This document shows positions 54,501-64,000 of a stretch of 64,000 bases of DNA, piece by piece. The stretch comes from Palaemon carinicauda (Eukaryota; Arthropoda; Malacostraca; Decapoda; Palaemonidae), in assembly GCF_036898095.1 (NCBI RefSeq), contig NC_090739.1, positions 60,557,901 through 60,621,900 on the forward strand, given 5' to 3'. Each line of letters begins with the position of its first letter. Within the stretch, counting starts at the first letter, position 1. The notes beneath the pieces were generated by a model. That model saw only the letters and a list, made by a program, of their open reading frames with translations. It searched no databases and was not told the DNA's origin. The position numbers and the translations under genes are program-made.

Positions 54501-55301
54501 GATGCTGGCGTTGGATTTGGAGTACATAGTAATGGTTTTAATTGTAGATGTGCACTTCCTCTGACCGCTTCCATATTTACTGCCGAACTGTATGGCATAT
54601 TAACCGCTATTGAGAAAATAGCGTTGGAGAAGGAGGGTAATTTTACAATTTTTAGTGATATAAGGAGTGTTCTTCAAGCTATGGAAGTTTTTAATTCTGA
54701 TAACCCTCTAGTTTTAAAGATTTTAGAATGGCTTTTCATTATTGGACGGAGAGGTATAACAGTTCAATTTTGTTGGGTTCCAGCACATGTAGGTGTGTCC
54801 GGGAATGAGAAGGCAGATTCACTGGCTAAGGAGGCTGCATCAGAGTTGCTGCCAAGAAGGTATCCCATTCCCTGTGATGATGTCTTACCTGACATCAAGA
54901 AATTGGTTTGCAATAAATGGCAACAGCAATGGGATAGTCAAGATGGCAATAAAATGCGAGAGATAACAAATGACATATCTCCTTGGAGGTATAATATGAT
55001 GCCCCGAAAATGGGAGACGTCTCTTTGTCGTCTCCGTATTGGTCACACTCGGTTGACACACGAGTTTCTGCTGAAGGGCCAACACCAACCGTATTGTGAC
55101 GACTGTGTAGTACCTCTAACAGTAAGGCATTTGTTGACCGAATGCCCCAATTATAACAACTTGCGGAATAGATATTTGTTTGAGGCTCGAGGTGAGGGTG
55201 GCAGGTTCATCCTTGCCAAGATTCTTGTAAATGATGTGTCCTACCATGCAAGTGGCATTTTTAGATTTATTTCAGAAGCAGGTCTTCTGAAAAATATTTA
55301 A
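51594..55301 (+). pseudogene. LINE-B ORF2: endonuclease, reverse transcriptase, RNase H (one nonsense codon)
   Basis: The frame opens straight after the ORF1 stop with no ATG before the conserved QWNCQGLRAKYEELK; the first usual start codon is TTG at 51,615. The endonuclease has QESKLD, GDLNGRHPLWG and TSDHAPI. RT has GPDGIPYAMIK, FRKMHSTTDVL, FFDLEKAYDT, EGVPQGSVLS and LFVDDLS (about residue 660). TAA at 53,652-53,654 interrupts in frame; the protein then continues to 55,301. RNase H shows IYTDGSK, TAELYGI, FSDIRSV and VPAHVGVSGNEKAD, followed by a Cys/His motif (CDDCVVPLTVRHLLTECP). A single CAA-to-TAA type change would explain the break. Confidence 0.93.
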
Positions 55302-55437
55302 CTTTTATGACATTCAACTTTTATGATTTTAATTGAATACTCTTTTATTTTTTATTTTATTTTATCTTTTATTTTTGTATACATAAATTAAATGTTACCG
55401 GCGTCAATGACCTCAGATGTCAGGATGCCTGAAAACT

Positions 55438-55459
55438 TTAAATCAATCAATCAATCAAT
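55438..55459 (+). repeat. LINE-B 3-prime tail (AATC)n
   Basis: TAAATCAATCAATCAATCAA directly before the right target-site duplication; this replaces a poly(A) tail. Confidence 0.9.
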
Positions 55460-55471
55460 CCAACGAATACC
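55460..55471 (+). repeat. LINE-B target-site duplication, right copy
   Basis: CCAACGAATACC, identical to 48,904-48,915; the Tigger-4 coding sequence resumes in the same motif just after it. Confidence 0.93.
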
Positions 55472-56238
55472 ACCTCTATCCTCCAGCCCATGGACCAGCA
55501 AGTCATCTCTAATTTTAAGAAGCTGTACACCAAGCACTTATTTAAGCAGTGCTTTATTGTCACGCAAAGCACCAACTTAACTTTGCGTGAAATTTGGAGG
55601 AGCCACTTCAACATCGTGCACTGCTTGAAGATCATAGATCAGGCTTGGGTTGGATTAACTCGACGGACCCTCAATTCTGCCTGGAAGAAGCTGTGGCCTG
55701 ATGCAGTTTCTTCCCGAGATTTCAAAGGTTTTGACCCCGAACCTGATCCCGTGGTGGGTGCAGCGGAAGCCGTAGAGGAAATCGTCTCCCTTGGCAAGTC
55801 CATGGGTCTGGAGGTCGACGCAGATGACGTTACGGAACTCGTCGCCGAACATCACGACGAACTTACCACGGATGAGCTCAAGGAACTCCATGCTATGTCT
55901 GAGCACATGAGTGATGACGAGGAAGGGAGCGAGGAGGTAGAACATGTGTTAGGTTCGGCGCATATAAAAGAGGTGTTAGGAAAATATCAAGACGTGGTCG
56001 ACTTCATCGACAAATACCACCCAAAAAATTAAAGGTTTGTCGTGTAGTTTTGCAGTTCGATGATGTTTGCCTAACTCACTTTCGAAACATTCTGAAAATC
56101 CGTACCAAGCAATTATCTATCGATAATTTCTTTAAAGAAACTGCGAAGCGAACTCGTGATGAAGAGGATGTAAGTGATTCGAAGAAAACGGCAAAGAGTG
56201 AAGCGGAAGAAAGTGAAACAGAAAACGGCAAAGAGTGA
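55472..56238 (+). pseudogene. Tigger-4 transposase, C-terminal part
   Basis: Resumes with TSILQPMDQQVISNFK (third catalytic Asp), then WRSHFNIVHCLKII and NSAWKKLWPDAV, an acidic region, and DFIDKYHPK. A frameshift at the A6 run near 56,024 moves to a second frame that reads LQFDDVCLTHF and KQLSIDNFFKE, a PCNA-interaction-type motif at the usual C-terminal place. It ends acidic/Lys-rich. With the N-terminal part it gives a nearly full transposase with three disruptions plus the LINE. Confidence 0.9.
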
Positions 56239-56773
56239 AGCGAAAGAAATTCAGTCAATTTTAAGTGTAGAGAGTGAAAGTGATTAAAATTACGTAATCA
56301 TCAAAAAGAAAAAAAGAAAATGCAAAAACAAAATATAAAATATAAAAAAAAAAATAAGCTAAGTTATGTTAAAGTTCACTTAGTGTAAGTTAGAATAAGT
56401 TACGGTAGTGTACGTTCATCGTAGTTAACCTCTCTACCTCTTCGCCGCCCGTCCGTCTCCTCTCTGCGTAGCAAGACTAACAACACCTGCGCTTGAGTTT
56501 CTAAGGTAAAGTGACGCTAAAAACCCGTTTCTTATTTATCATTTTTTGCTAATTCTTCTTATTTACATGTCTATTATCTAATTTAGTGTCCATTATTCTC
56601 ATGGGAAATTGTGTAGTAGTTTATTAAAAAATTATCATAGGTTGTTGGGCTCAACCACGGATTAATCCTATTTCAATGTATTCTTATGGGAAAATTCGTT
56701 TCTACATCCGAACATTTTCTACATCCGAAGTTGGTTCTGGAACGGATTAAATTCGTATGTAGAGGTACCACTG
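56239..56773 (+). other. Tigger-4 3-prime non-coding region and right TIR
   Basis: AT-rich. The last ~150 bp (from GGTTGTTGGGCTCAACCACG) are homologous in inverse orientation to the Tigger end at 58,838-59,160. The terminus is at 56,773. Confidence 0.75.
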
Positions 56774-57985
<1,212 letters not shown>

Positions 57986-58045
57986 GCTGGCCTTTCATTA
58001 GAAGGGGCTAGCGTTAGATCCCAAGTATGAGGTAGAAATTTATTT
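57986..58045 (+). repeat. Inverted end piece of the 274-bp unit
   Basis: TGGCCTTTCATTAGAAGGGG onward is the reverse complement of the unit's start region (CCCCTTCTAATGAAAGGCCA), so the last copy flips orientation and then runs into (TA)n. Confidence 0.85.
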
Positions 58046-58046
58046 A

Positions 58047-58116
<70 letters not shown>

Positions 58117-58118
58117 AT
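58046..58118. repeat. (TA)n microsatellite
   Basis: AT dinucleotides separating the tandem array from the next MITE. Confidence 0.95.
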
Positions 58119-58133
58119 GTAATATTATATTTA

Positions 58134-58460
<327 letters not shown>

Positions 58461-58469
58461 AAACAAACA

Positions 58470-58795
58470 AAAACCATTGCAGTGCTTCAATTATTTCAAA
58501 TTTGGCCATCCATTTAGGGTATGTAAGAAGGTAAATATCTGTGACAATTGTTCTGATCCTGAGCATTGACCCTGCAATAATATTACTAGGTGCACTAATT
58601 GCAGCCAGGATCACAAACTAACTAACAGGAAATGTCCTCAATATCAAACCAAAGAAGCAGCCGTTGAGAAATTTGATGCAGAGCATATCAGTGTGGGATA
58701 TGCTAGGCGACTTCTAACAAAAACTAAGAGTTACGCCAAGGCCTTAAAATCTAAGGAAGCGGGATATCCAGGGAAAAATGGCAACACTAGTTAGA
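58470..58795 (+). pseudogene. LINE ORF1 zinc-knuckle fragment
   Basis: Reads [19 protein letters not shown], then CDNCSDPEH, a stop, CNNITRCTNCSQDHK, CPQYQ and HISVGYARRLL, ending SYAKALKSKE. This is the same order as LINE-B ORF1 at 50,700-50,980, but clearly a different, diverged family member (one Cys of the first knuckle is Tyr). No ORF2 follows. Confidence 0.85.
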
Positions 58796-58837
58796 CAAGG
58801 TAATGTAAAGCACCTAAGGCTATATCCAATCCCTGTA

Positions 58838-59241
58838 CAGTTGAACCTCTACATACGATCTTAATTCGTTCCAGAAACTGCTTCATATGTTAAAACAATC
58901 GTATTTTGGAGCAAATATTCCCATAAGAATACACTAATTTGTATAATTCGTTCCACAGCCCAAAAACCTATAATAACTCCTTAATAAATTACTACATATA
59001 ATTACGCATAACAATAACATAATTGCTTAATATGAAAGAAAGATGTAAAAAAGATAATTATAAAGAAATAATAAATAAAAATGTGTTTTTGTCACTTTAC
59101 CTTAGAGACAGGCTAACGCAGGTGTAGGAATTACTATGCAGGAGGAGACAGACGATCGGCGAGAAGGTAGAGATGGTTACTTTAAAAAAGACCTCTCTAT
59201 TTCTGTTTCTCTCCAAACAAAGCATTAACATGTTCTTTGAA

Positions 59242-59311
<70 letters not shown>

Positions 59312-59340
59312 TTCCTCACTGTTAGTGTTAGAGACATCTA
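58838..59340 (+). mobile_element. Tigger end fragment
   Basis: CAGTTGAACCTCTACATACG at 58,838, preceded by TA, then ATTCGTTCCAGAA and CACTTTACCTTAGAGACAGG. It matches the inverse of the Tigger-4 right end. A (CT)n run lies at 59,246-59,306. No transposase is found. Confidence 0.7.
59246..59306. repeat. (TC)n microsatellite
   Basis: Uninterrupted TC dinucleotides. Confidence 0.95.
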
Positions 59341-59539
59341 TTAATGTTTTCTGAGAGAGAGAGAGAGATTAAACAAAAATATGTTGTGTACATATGATTT
59401 TTAACAGCGTCAACGAGTTGAAAGACAGTTAAATGTAACTAAAAAAGCAATATCAGCGAATCTGAATTCCTTTATTAACTAACATATAGATACAAATACA
59501 CTCGCATATCTGCCTAACTGTAAAAATCTGATTCATACA

Positions 59540-61330
59540 ACCCCTACCTCTACTAAAGCCACCCTCTACTTCTAAGATTGCATTCTATGTTTTATCCTTA
59601 ATCCTATTAATCAGTACTCTACCATACACTCAACCACTCAACAAACTAATACCCCTTGAATTACAACACTCTTGCACATCTCCCTTACCCTTATATAGTG
59701 GTACAATACATGCACAAACCCAATCTACTGGTACCATTTACATCTTAAAACACATATTAAACTATCTCACCAACCATTCAAGTACAGTCACACCCCCTTC
59801 CTTCAACATCTCACCTCTCACACCATCCATACCAGATGCTTTTCCTACTCTCATTTCATCTAGTGCTCTCCCCACTTCCTCTCTTGTAATCTCTCTCTCA
59901 TTCTCATTTCCCATCAGAGGCACCTCAACACCTGTAACAGCAATTATATCTGCCTCCATATTTTCCTCAACATTCAGTAAACTTTCAAGATATTCCGCCA
60001 ACCTTTTCCTTGCCGCCTCTCCTTTTAACAACCTTCCATTTCCATCTTTCACTGTCTCTTCAATTCTTGAGCCAACCTTCCTTACTCTCTTCACTTCTTT
60101 CCAAAACTTCTTATTTTCTTCATAAGAACGACCCAATCCCTGACACCACCTAAGGTCAGCCGCCCTCTTTGCCTCACTTACCTTGCGCTTTACTTCCACA
60201 TTTTTCTCTCTATATTTTTCATACTTCTCTACACTATTACTCTGCAGCCATTCTTCAGAAGCCCTCTTTTTTTTTTTCTTCCACTTTTACCTCTACTCCT
60301 TCATTCCACCATTCACAGCCCTTCCTCATGCTGCCTCCAACAAACTTCTTGCCACACACATCACTTGCAATCCCAACAAAATTTTCTTTTACTAACTTCC
60401 ACTCCTCCTCTAAATTACCAGTTTCTCTTACATTCACTTCGTCATATGCCATTTTCAACATTTCTTGATATTTACTTTTTACCCCCGGTTTTCTCAGCTT
60501 TTCAACCCTCACTAGCTCCCTTTTACATCCACCTACTCTATTCCCCCACTCCTTTGCTACAACTAATTTTCCTTCCACCAAAATATGATCAGACATACCA
60601 TTAGCCATACCCCATTAGCCATAGGCCCGCCTGAACAGACCTTTAGTGTTTGATGGAGGGTGAGAAATAAACCTGTAAAAGTAAAGTAAGTAAACACATG
60701 CACGTCTTTCAATCTTCCAAACATTCTTTTAGTTATCAACACATAATCCATTAACACCCTTTCTACCACTCTTCCATTTGCCACTCTTACCCATGTATAC
60801 TTGTTTTTATCTTTCTTTTAGAAAAAGCTAGAACCTATCACCATCTCTTGCTCAACACATACCTACCAGTCTCTCACCACTCTCATTTTTACCTGGTCAT
60901 CCATACTTCCCAATGACACCTTCTACCTCTCCAGGGCCCACTCTAGCATTTAAGTCACCCATGACAACCACATAATTCCTTCTACCCAGTCCTTCTACAC
61001 ACCTAGTTAATTCATTCCAAAATTCATACTGCTCTTCTTCACTTCTCTCACAACCTGGCTCATACGCACTGACAAAAGCCCAACATTCCCTACCCAACCT
61101 AACCTTTACCCACATTACCCTAGATGATATCTTCTTCCATTCCACTACTTTACCCGTCATCCATTCTCTCAGCAATAAAGCCACACCCTCTCTTGCTCTA
61201 CCCCTTTCAATCCCAGACACACTACCAGACATTTCACCAAACATTACTTCACCCTTCCCTTTTATCTTTGTCTCACACAAGGCCAATAGATCCAACTTTC
61301 TATTCCTAAACATACTTCCAATCTCATCTT
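59540..61330 (-). pseudogene. RTE-like LINE fragment: endonuclease to start of RT
   Basis: On the minus strand from 61,313: [41 protein letters not shown] and [14 protein letters not shown] (endonuclease); then VRVANGRVVERVLMDYVLI and MSDHILVEGKLVV (the SDH motif, about 60,590). A linker (KFWKEVKRVRKVGS) leads to REEVGRALDEMRVGKASGMD (RT fingers, about 59,840). Coding fades at about 59,540, before the catalytic DD. A short insert of about 90 bp lies at 60,612-60,700, and a deletion lies near 60,890 after the GDLN block. I recognise the family as common in decapods from memory. Confidence 0.85.
60612..60700. repeat. Short insert in the RTE-like LINE
   Basis: GCCCGCCTGAACAGACCTTT to AAAAGTAAAGTAAGTAAACA interrupts the endonuclease frame between KDVHV and the SDH block. 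It is flanked on one side by a partial duplication (CCATTAGCCATA twice). Confidence 0.55.
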
Positions 61331-61373
61331 TTACTCTCTATCGTACTACATCCAGGCACATTCAAACACCCCA

Positions 61374-61375
<2 letters not shown>

Positions 61376-61457
<82 letters not shown>

Positions 61458-61458
61458 G

Positions 61459-61520
<62 letters not shown>
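61376..61520. repeat. (TA)n microsatellite with TATG and CA interruptions
   Basis: About 145 bp of AT dinucleotides, with a short GTATGTATGTATG block. Confidence 0.97.
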
Positions 61521-61526
<6 letters not shown>

Positions 61527-61744
61527 TACATACATACAATTCCTCCTTCATCATACAATAATTGTTTTTACTTGAAAGAAACTTTAATAAAACACAGCAT
61601 TTGACAACACCAGCTGATATATATCTCTTCAGCTGGCAAATATTTTTAGGAAACACATTATTGCATCCCAGATAATTATTTGAATAGTTAATTGTGCTGT
61701 TGTTTTAAATTAAGGGTGCAATTCTACAATAAAATATTGCTGAC

Positions 61745-61957
61745 TTTCATTTTAGGTTCATTTGATTAGATCAGCTGATGTCTAGTCGCACACTTGCAAA
61801 TAACAGAGTATTGTTTATACTATTTCTTAAATTATTTAAAATATTTATAGTGTAGTTAATACAGTATTACATTAGCACCGTGTTATAAGCTCTGATAATT
61901 TTAGTAAACTATACACACACACACACACTCAGTTCAGATATATACATTATATAATAT
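61745..61957. repeat. AT-rich dispersed repeat piece
   Basis: GATCAGCTGATGTCTAGTCG and ATTGTTTATACTATTTCTT resemble 5,600-5,700. A (CA)n run lies at about 61,912-61,927. Confidence 0.45.
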
Positions 61958-63096
61958 ACTGTATTTCCCGTGTCTTAAGACGCTATAAGTGGTAAGACGC
62001 ACCCTTAAATTAGCATGCATTTTTGGGGAAAAAAATTCAGATTTTACAATTCCTAGCAGCAATTCCTGGTCCAAAACTAGTGAGATTTTGTCTAGCACAG
62101 TAAATTCTCGTATTTTAGGTATATTGGCAAATGCTTAAGTTAATATTACTTAGTTGAACACCAGTTATCCCAATTTATTTACATATTAATAGAAGAAATC
62201 ACTGAAATCAGTCGTAGTAGCCACAACAACTTGTTTAGTGTTCCAGTTGTTGTTTACTTAAAAGCAGTGTTGCCAAATGTTAATCAAATTTTGGTAAAGA
62301 AGTAAAATTCTAGTAATATTTTCCAAATTTATCATGGCCTACACATTTTCTGACAAACTTGATTAGTGTTCAAAGTAGTCTAGAAATTCCTCTAGGTGGA
62401 CTACTTTTCCTACTGTATGTGACTCTAGTTCTAGTTTTCTGCTAACTTGGTAATACTGCACTAAACTAACAGTGATTTTTTTTTTTTTTTACGAAGGTGG
62501 TATTCAGCAACTGTTTGTTTGTATTATTTCGGAACTCGGGCAACAAAGTCATTATCAAAATATTGCTTTATTTCAAAATATCAACAAAATATGAGAAAAT
62601 AGATAAATACTGCATCAACAACTAATATGTACTGTAATTATGTCGTCTGCTAGGAGACCACTACACAAGTTGTTTGCTTGTAGAAGGAGAGTTAGGGCTC
62701 GGCCAGACCAAGTGCGGCTAGCGGCGAGGTTAGCGGCAAGAGGTTATGGCAGCAAATTGAAACCTTAGGTATCTTATGTAGGTGGCCAGATAGGAAGCGC
62801 GAGGCTTCCCGCGCCTCCTATCTGGCCACCTACATAAGATACCTTAGCGAGTCATCAGCTGATTAGCAAAACAAATAACTTGCTATTGCACTATAATAAA
62901 TGAAGCATATGATTTTTTTTTTATTACATATGAATTGGTGGTTTCTATTTTATGTCTGTTGAGTGAGTATTTGTAAGTGATTAGTTGGGTGTTTGAGGGT
63001 TGTCAAACTTCCCTATACAAATTTTTCCCAGTGTTAAGACGCAGGGTGATTTTTGGAGTCATTTTTCAGGAAAAAAGGTGCTACTTATGGGAAATA

Positions 63097-63101
<5 letters not shown>
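61958..63101. mobile_element. TIR element with internal perfect hairpin (pogo-like?)
   Basis: The left end CTGTATTTCCCGTGTCTTAA is matched loosely in inverse by CTTATGGGAAATACG at 63,086-63,100. Internal flanks CTTAAGACGC / AAGACGCAGG also mirror each other. The style (TATTTCCC and TAAGACGC) resembles the element at 1,596-2,814. It is AT-rich, has no transposase frame, and contains the hairpin at 62,767-62,844. Confidence 0.5.
62767..62844. repeat. Perfect 29-bp inverted repeat with 20-nt loop
   Basis: Arms 62,767-62,795 and 62,816-62,844 are exact complements (start AGGTATCTTATGTAGGTGGC). The loop AGCGCGAGGCTTCCCGCGCC is itself partly self-complementary and GC-rich. Confidence 0.95.

Positions 63102-63157
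<56 letters not shown>
63100..63157. repeat. (TA)n microsatellite
   Basis: AT dinucleotides on the left of the SINE. Confidence 0.95.
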
Positions 63158-63159
<2 letters not shown>

Positions 63160-63325
63160 CCACGAATGGCATTTAATACCGAATTCTATCTTGGGAATAT
63201 ATGTACCCTTGGAATTCATTTTATGGTATCAGCTTCTTTCCGGGTGGAGATTCGAACCCCCACCTGTTTGGCTGGAAACCATGTCTGCAAAGACACTACC
63301 GACTGAGCTATTAAGAGAGATATTC
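63160..63325 (-). repeat. tRNA-derived SINE
   Basis: On the minus strand TAGCTCAGTCGGTAG (63,296-63,310) is a good RNA polymerase III A box and GGTTCGAATCTC (about 63,247-63,258) a good B box, with spacing close to a tRNA. The 5-prime part reads like a tRNA head, and the body continues to about 63,160. The acceptor stem is not complete, so I call a SINE, not a tRNA gene. Both sides are (TA)n. Confidence 0.8.
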
Positions 63326-63334
63326 ATGTGTGTG

Positions 63335-63391
<57 letters not shown>
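63335..63391. repeat. (TA)n microsatellite
   Basis: AT dinucleotides on the right of the SINE. Confidence 0.95.
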
Positions 63392-63394
<3 letters not shown>

Positions 63395-63712
63395 CATATA
63401 TACAATGTATGTATATATATGTATACAAAATATGTAACAAATGGAATCTATGCTTTTTCACAAAGTCTCTCATATACTCGCTGACGGAGCCGCTCTAAAT
63501 AATTTCCTAAGTTTTATAATCAAGCACCACTTCAAGATATGTATCGGCAACACATGAGACTCCGGTTCACTTTATGCAATTTAATTCCAACGTATAAGTA
63601 AATAAAATATGAGTAAAGTATTTCAAATAAACTATTCAAGTTAGTATGCTAATTAGAAACTGACAGATCTAGGAATGATGATTCCATTTCGTAAATAGGA
63701 AATATCTTTTAA

Positions 63713-64000
63713 CCCTTTTACCCCCAGGCTATTTGGAAATTTCCAACCCTTAACCCCCAGGGGTTATTTTTTTTCAAGCATATTTTGCAGTTTTTTTTTT
63801 TATTGCTTTAACAGCCTTAATTTTCGTCATAGAGAGGTCAGGTTGGTTTCATTTTCTTGGAAAATGTCTGAGGTTTTTCGAAAAATTATCAAAAATATGC
63901 AAAAAAAAAAAATTTAAATAGCAGTTTTTTTTTGCATGGACGTACCGGTACGTCCAAGGGTGGTAAAAGGATGAGTTTTGTGAAACGTACCAGTACGTCC
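63713..64000. mobile_element. TTAA-type MITE, copy 3 (cut by window end)
   Basis: TTAA at 63,709-63,712 then CCCTTTTACCCCCAGGCTAT. It contains GACGTACCGGTACGTCC and the second ACGTACCAGTACGTCC at the window end. It follows copy 1 over its whole visible length. Confidence 0.85.

Larger units (their letters stand above)
48916..55459 (+). mobile_element. I-like non-LTR retrotransposon (LINE-B), full length, damaged
   Basis: A 6.5-kb element flanked by the 12-bp duplication CCAACGAATACC. It has a 5-prime leader with a (TA)n tract (49,158-49,226), ORF1 (RRM-like plus zinc knuckles), ORF2 (endonuclease, RT, RNase H) and a 3-prime (AATC)n tail (55,438-55,459). The RNase H domain and tail suggest the I/R1 side of LINEs rather than RTE or CR1. 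ORF1 has two frameshifts and ORF2 one stop, so the copy is young but not intact. Confidence 0.93.
47990..56773 (+). mobile_element. Tigger-like element (Tigger-4), 5-prime truncated, split by LINE-B
   Basis: The right end ACATACGAATTTAATCCGTT (inverse) finishes in GGTACCACTG at 56,773 followed by TA. No matching left end is found: the transposase begins inside its HTH at about 47,995, abutting DIRS-C. LINE-B (48,916-55,459) interrupts it with duplicated target sequence. A related Tigger end occurs at 58,838. Confidence 0.85.

Noticed and set aside
63241..63325. Functional tRNA gene on the minus strand
   Set aside because: A and B boxes are good but the cloverleaf and acceptor stem are not complete and a non-tRNA body follows; a SINE explains it better.

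Overview
The window looks like a transposon-dense intergenic or intronic stretch of a large animal genome, most likely a decapod crustacean. That assignment is an inference from the very long (TA)n, (CT)n/(GA)n and (TATC)n microsatellites, from DIRS-like, Tigger-like, RTE-like and I-like elements in the styles common in decapods, and from SINE and dispersed-repeat sequences I associate with shrimp and crab genomes. I found no host protein-coding gene, rRNA or functional tRNA. Everything I can recognise is a mobile element, a fragment of one, or a simple or tandem repeat.

Layout. 1-5.1 kb: minus-strand gag fragment of a DIRS-like element (DIRS-D) with a visible exon-intron-exon structure, then a minisatellite split by a TIR element and a probable DIRS leader. 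5.1-7.9 kb: AT-rich repeats, an inverted copy of a dispersed repeat, and a LINE endonuclease fragment. 7.92-18.22 kb: a complete-ended Tigger element (Tigger-1) carrying an inserted DIRS retrotransposon (DIRS-A, 8.54-14.85 kb) with inverted terminal repeats and an internal complementary region. 18.9-24.8 kb: a shattered minus-strand Tigger (Tigger-3) interrupted by AT-rich repeats. 25.56-34.13 kb: a second complete DIRS element (DIRS-B, minus strand) with intact gag, RT/RNase H and tyrosine recombinase (YR) frames and nearly identical terminal repeats. 34.9-35.6 kb: a decayed DIRS fragment. 36.4-38.9 kb: microsatellites, two stand-alone LINE leader modules and a Tigger-type MITE. 38.94-47.94 kb: a decayed relative of DIRS-B (DIRS-C, plus strand) containing a tandem duplication, a deleted Tigger (Tigger-2), a SINE and a TTAA-type MITE. 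47.99-56.77 kb: a Tigger (Tigger-4) split by an I-like LINE (LINE-B) with clear target-site duplications. 57.0-58.0 kb: a 274-bp tandem array. 58.1-64 kb: MITEs, a LINE zinc-knuckle fragment, an RTE-like LINE (minus strand), a TIR element with a perfect hairpin, and a tRNA-derived SINE.

How the parts work together. The DIRS elements encode Gag, an RT/RNase H protein and a YR that would integrate a circular intermediate; the ITRs and internal complementary regions are the structural counterpart of that route. In both well-preserved DIRS elements gag and YR lie in the same frame, separated by a single UGA, while RT sits in the +1 frame on top of a long stop-free stretch of the gag/YR frame. The Tigger elements encode DDE transposases with a CENP-B-like N-terminus and, in three of them, a PCNA-binding-type motif at the C-terminus. 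Nesting gives a relative insertion order at several loci.
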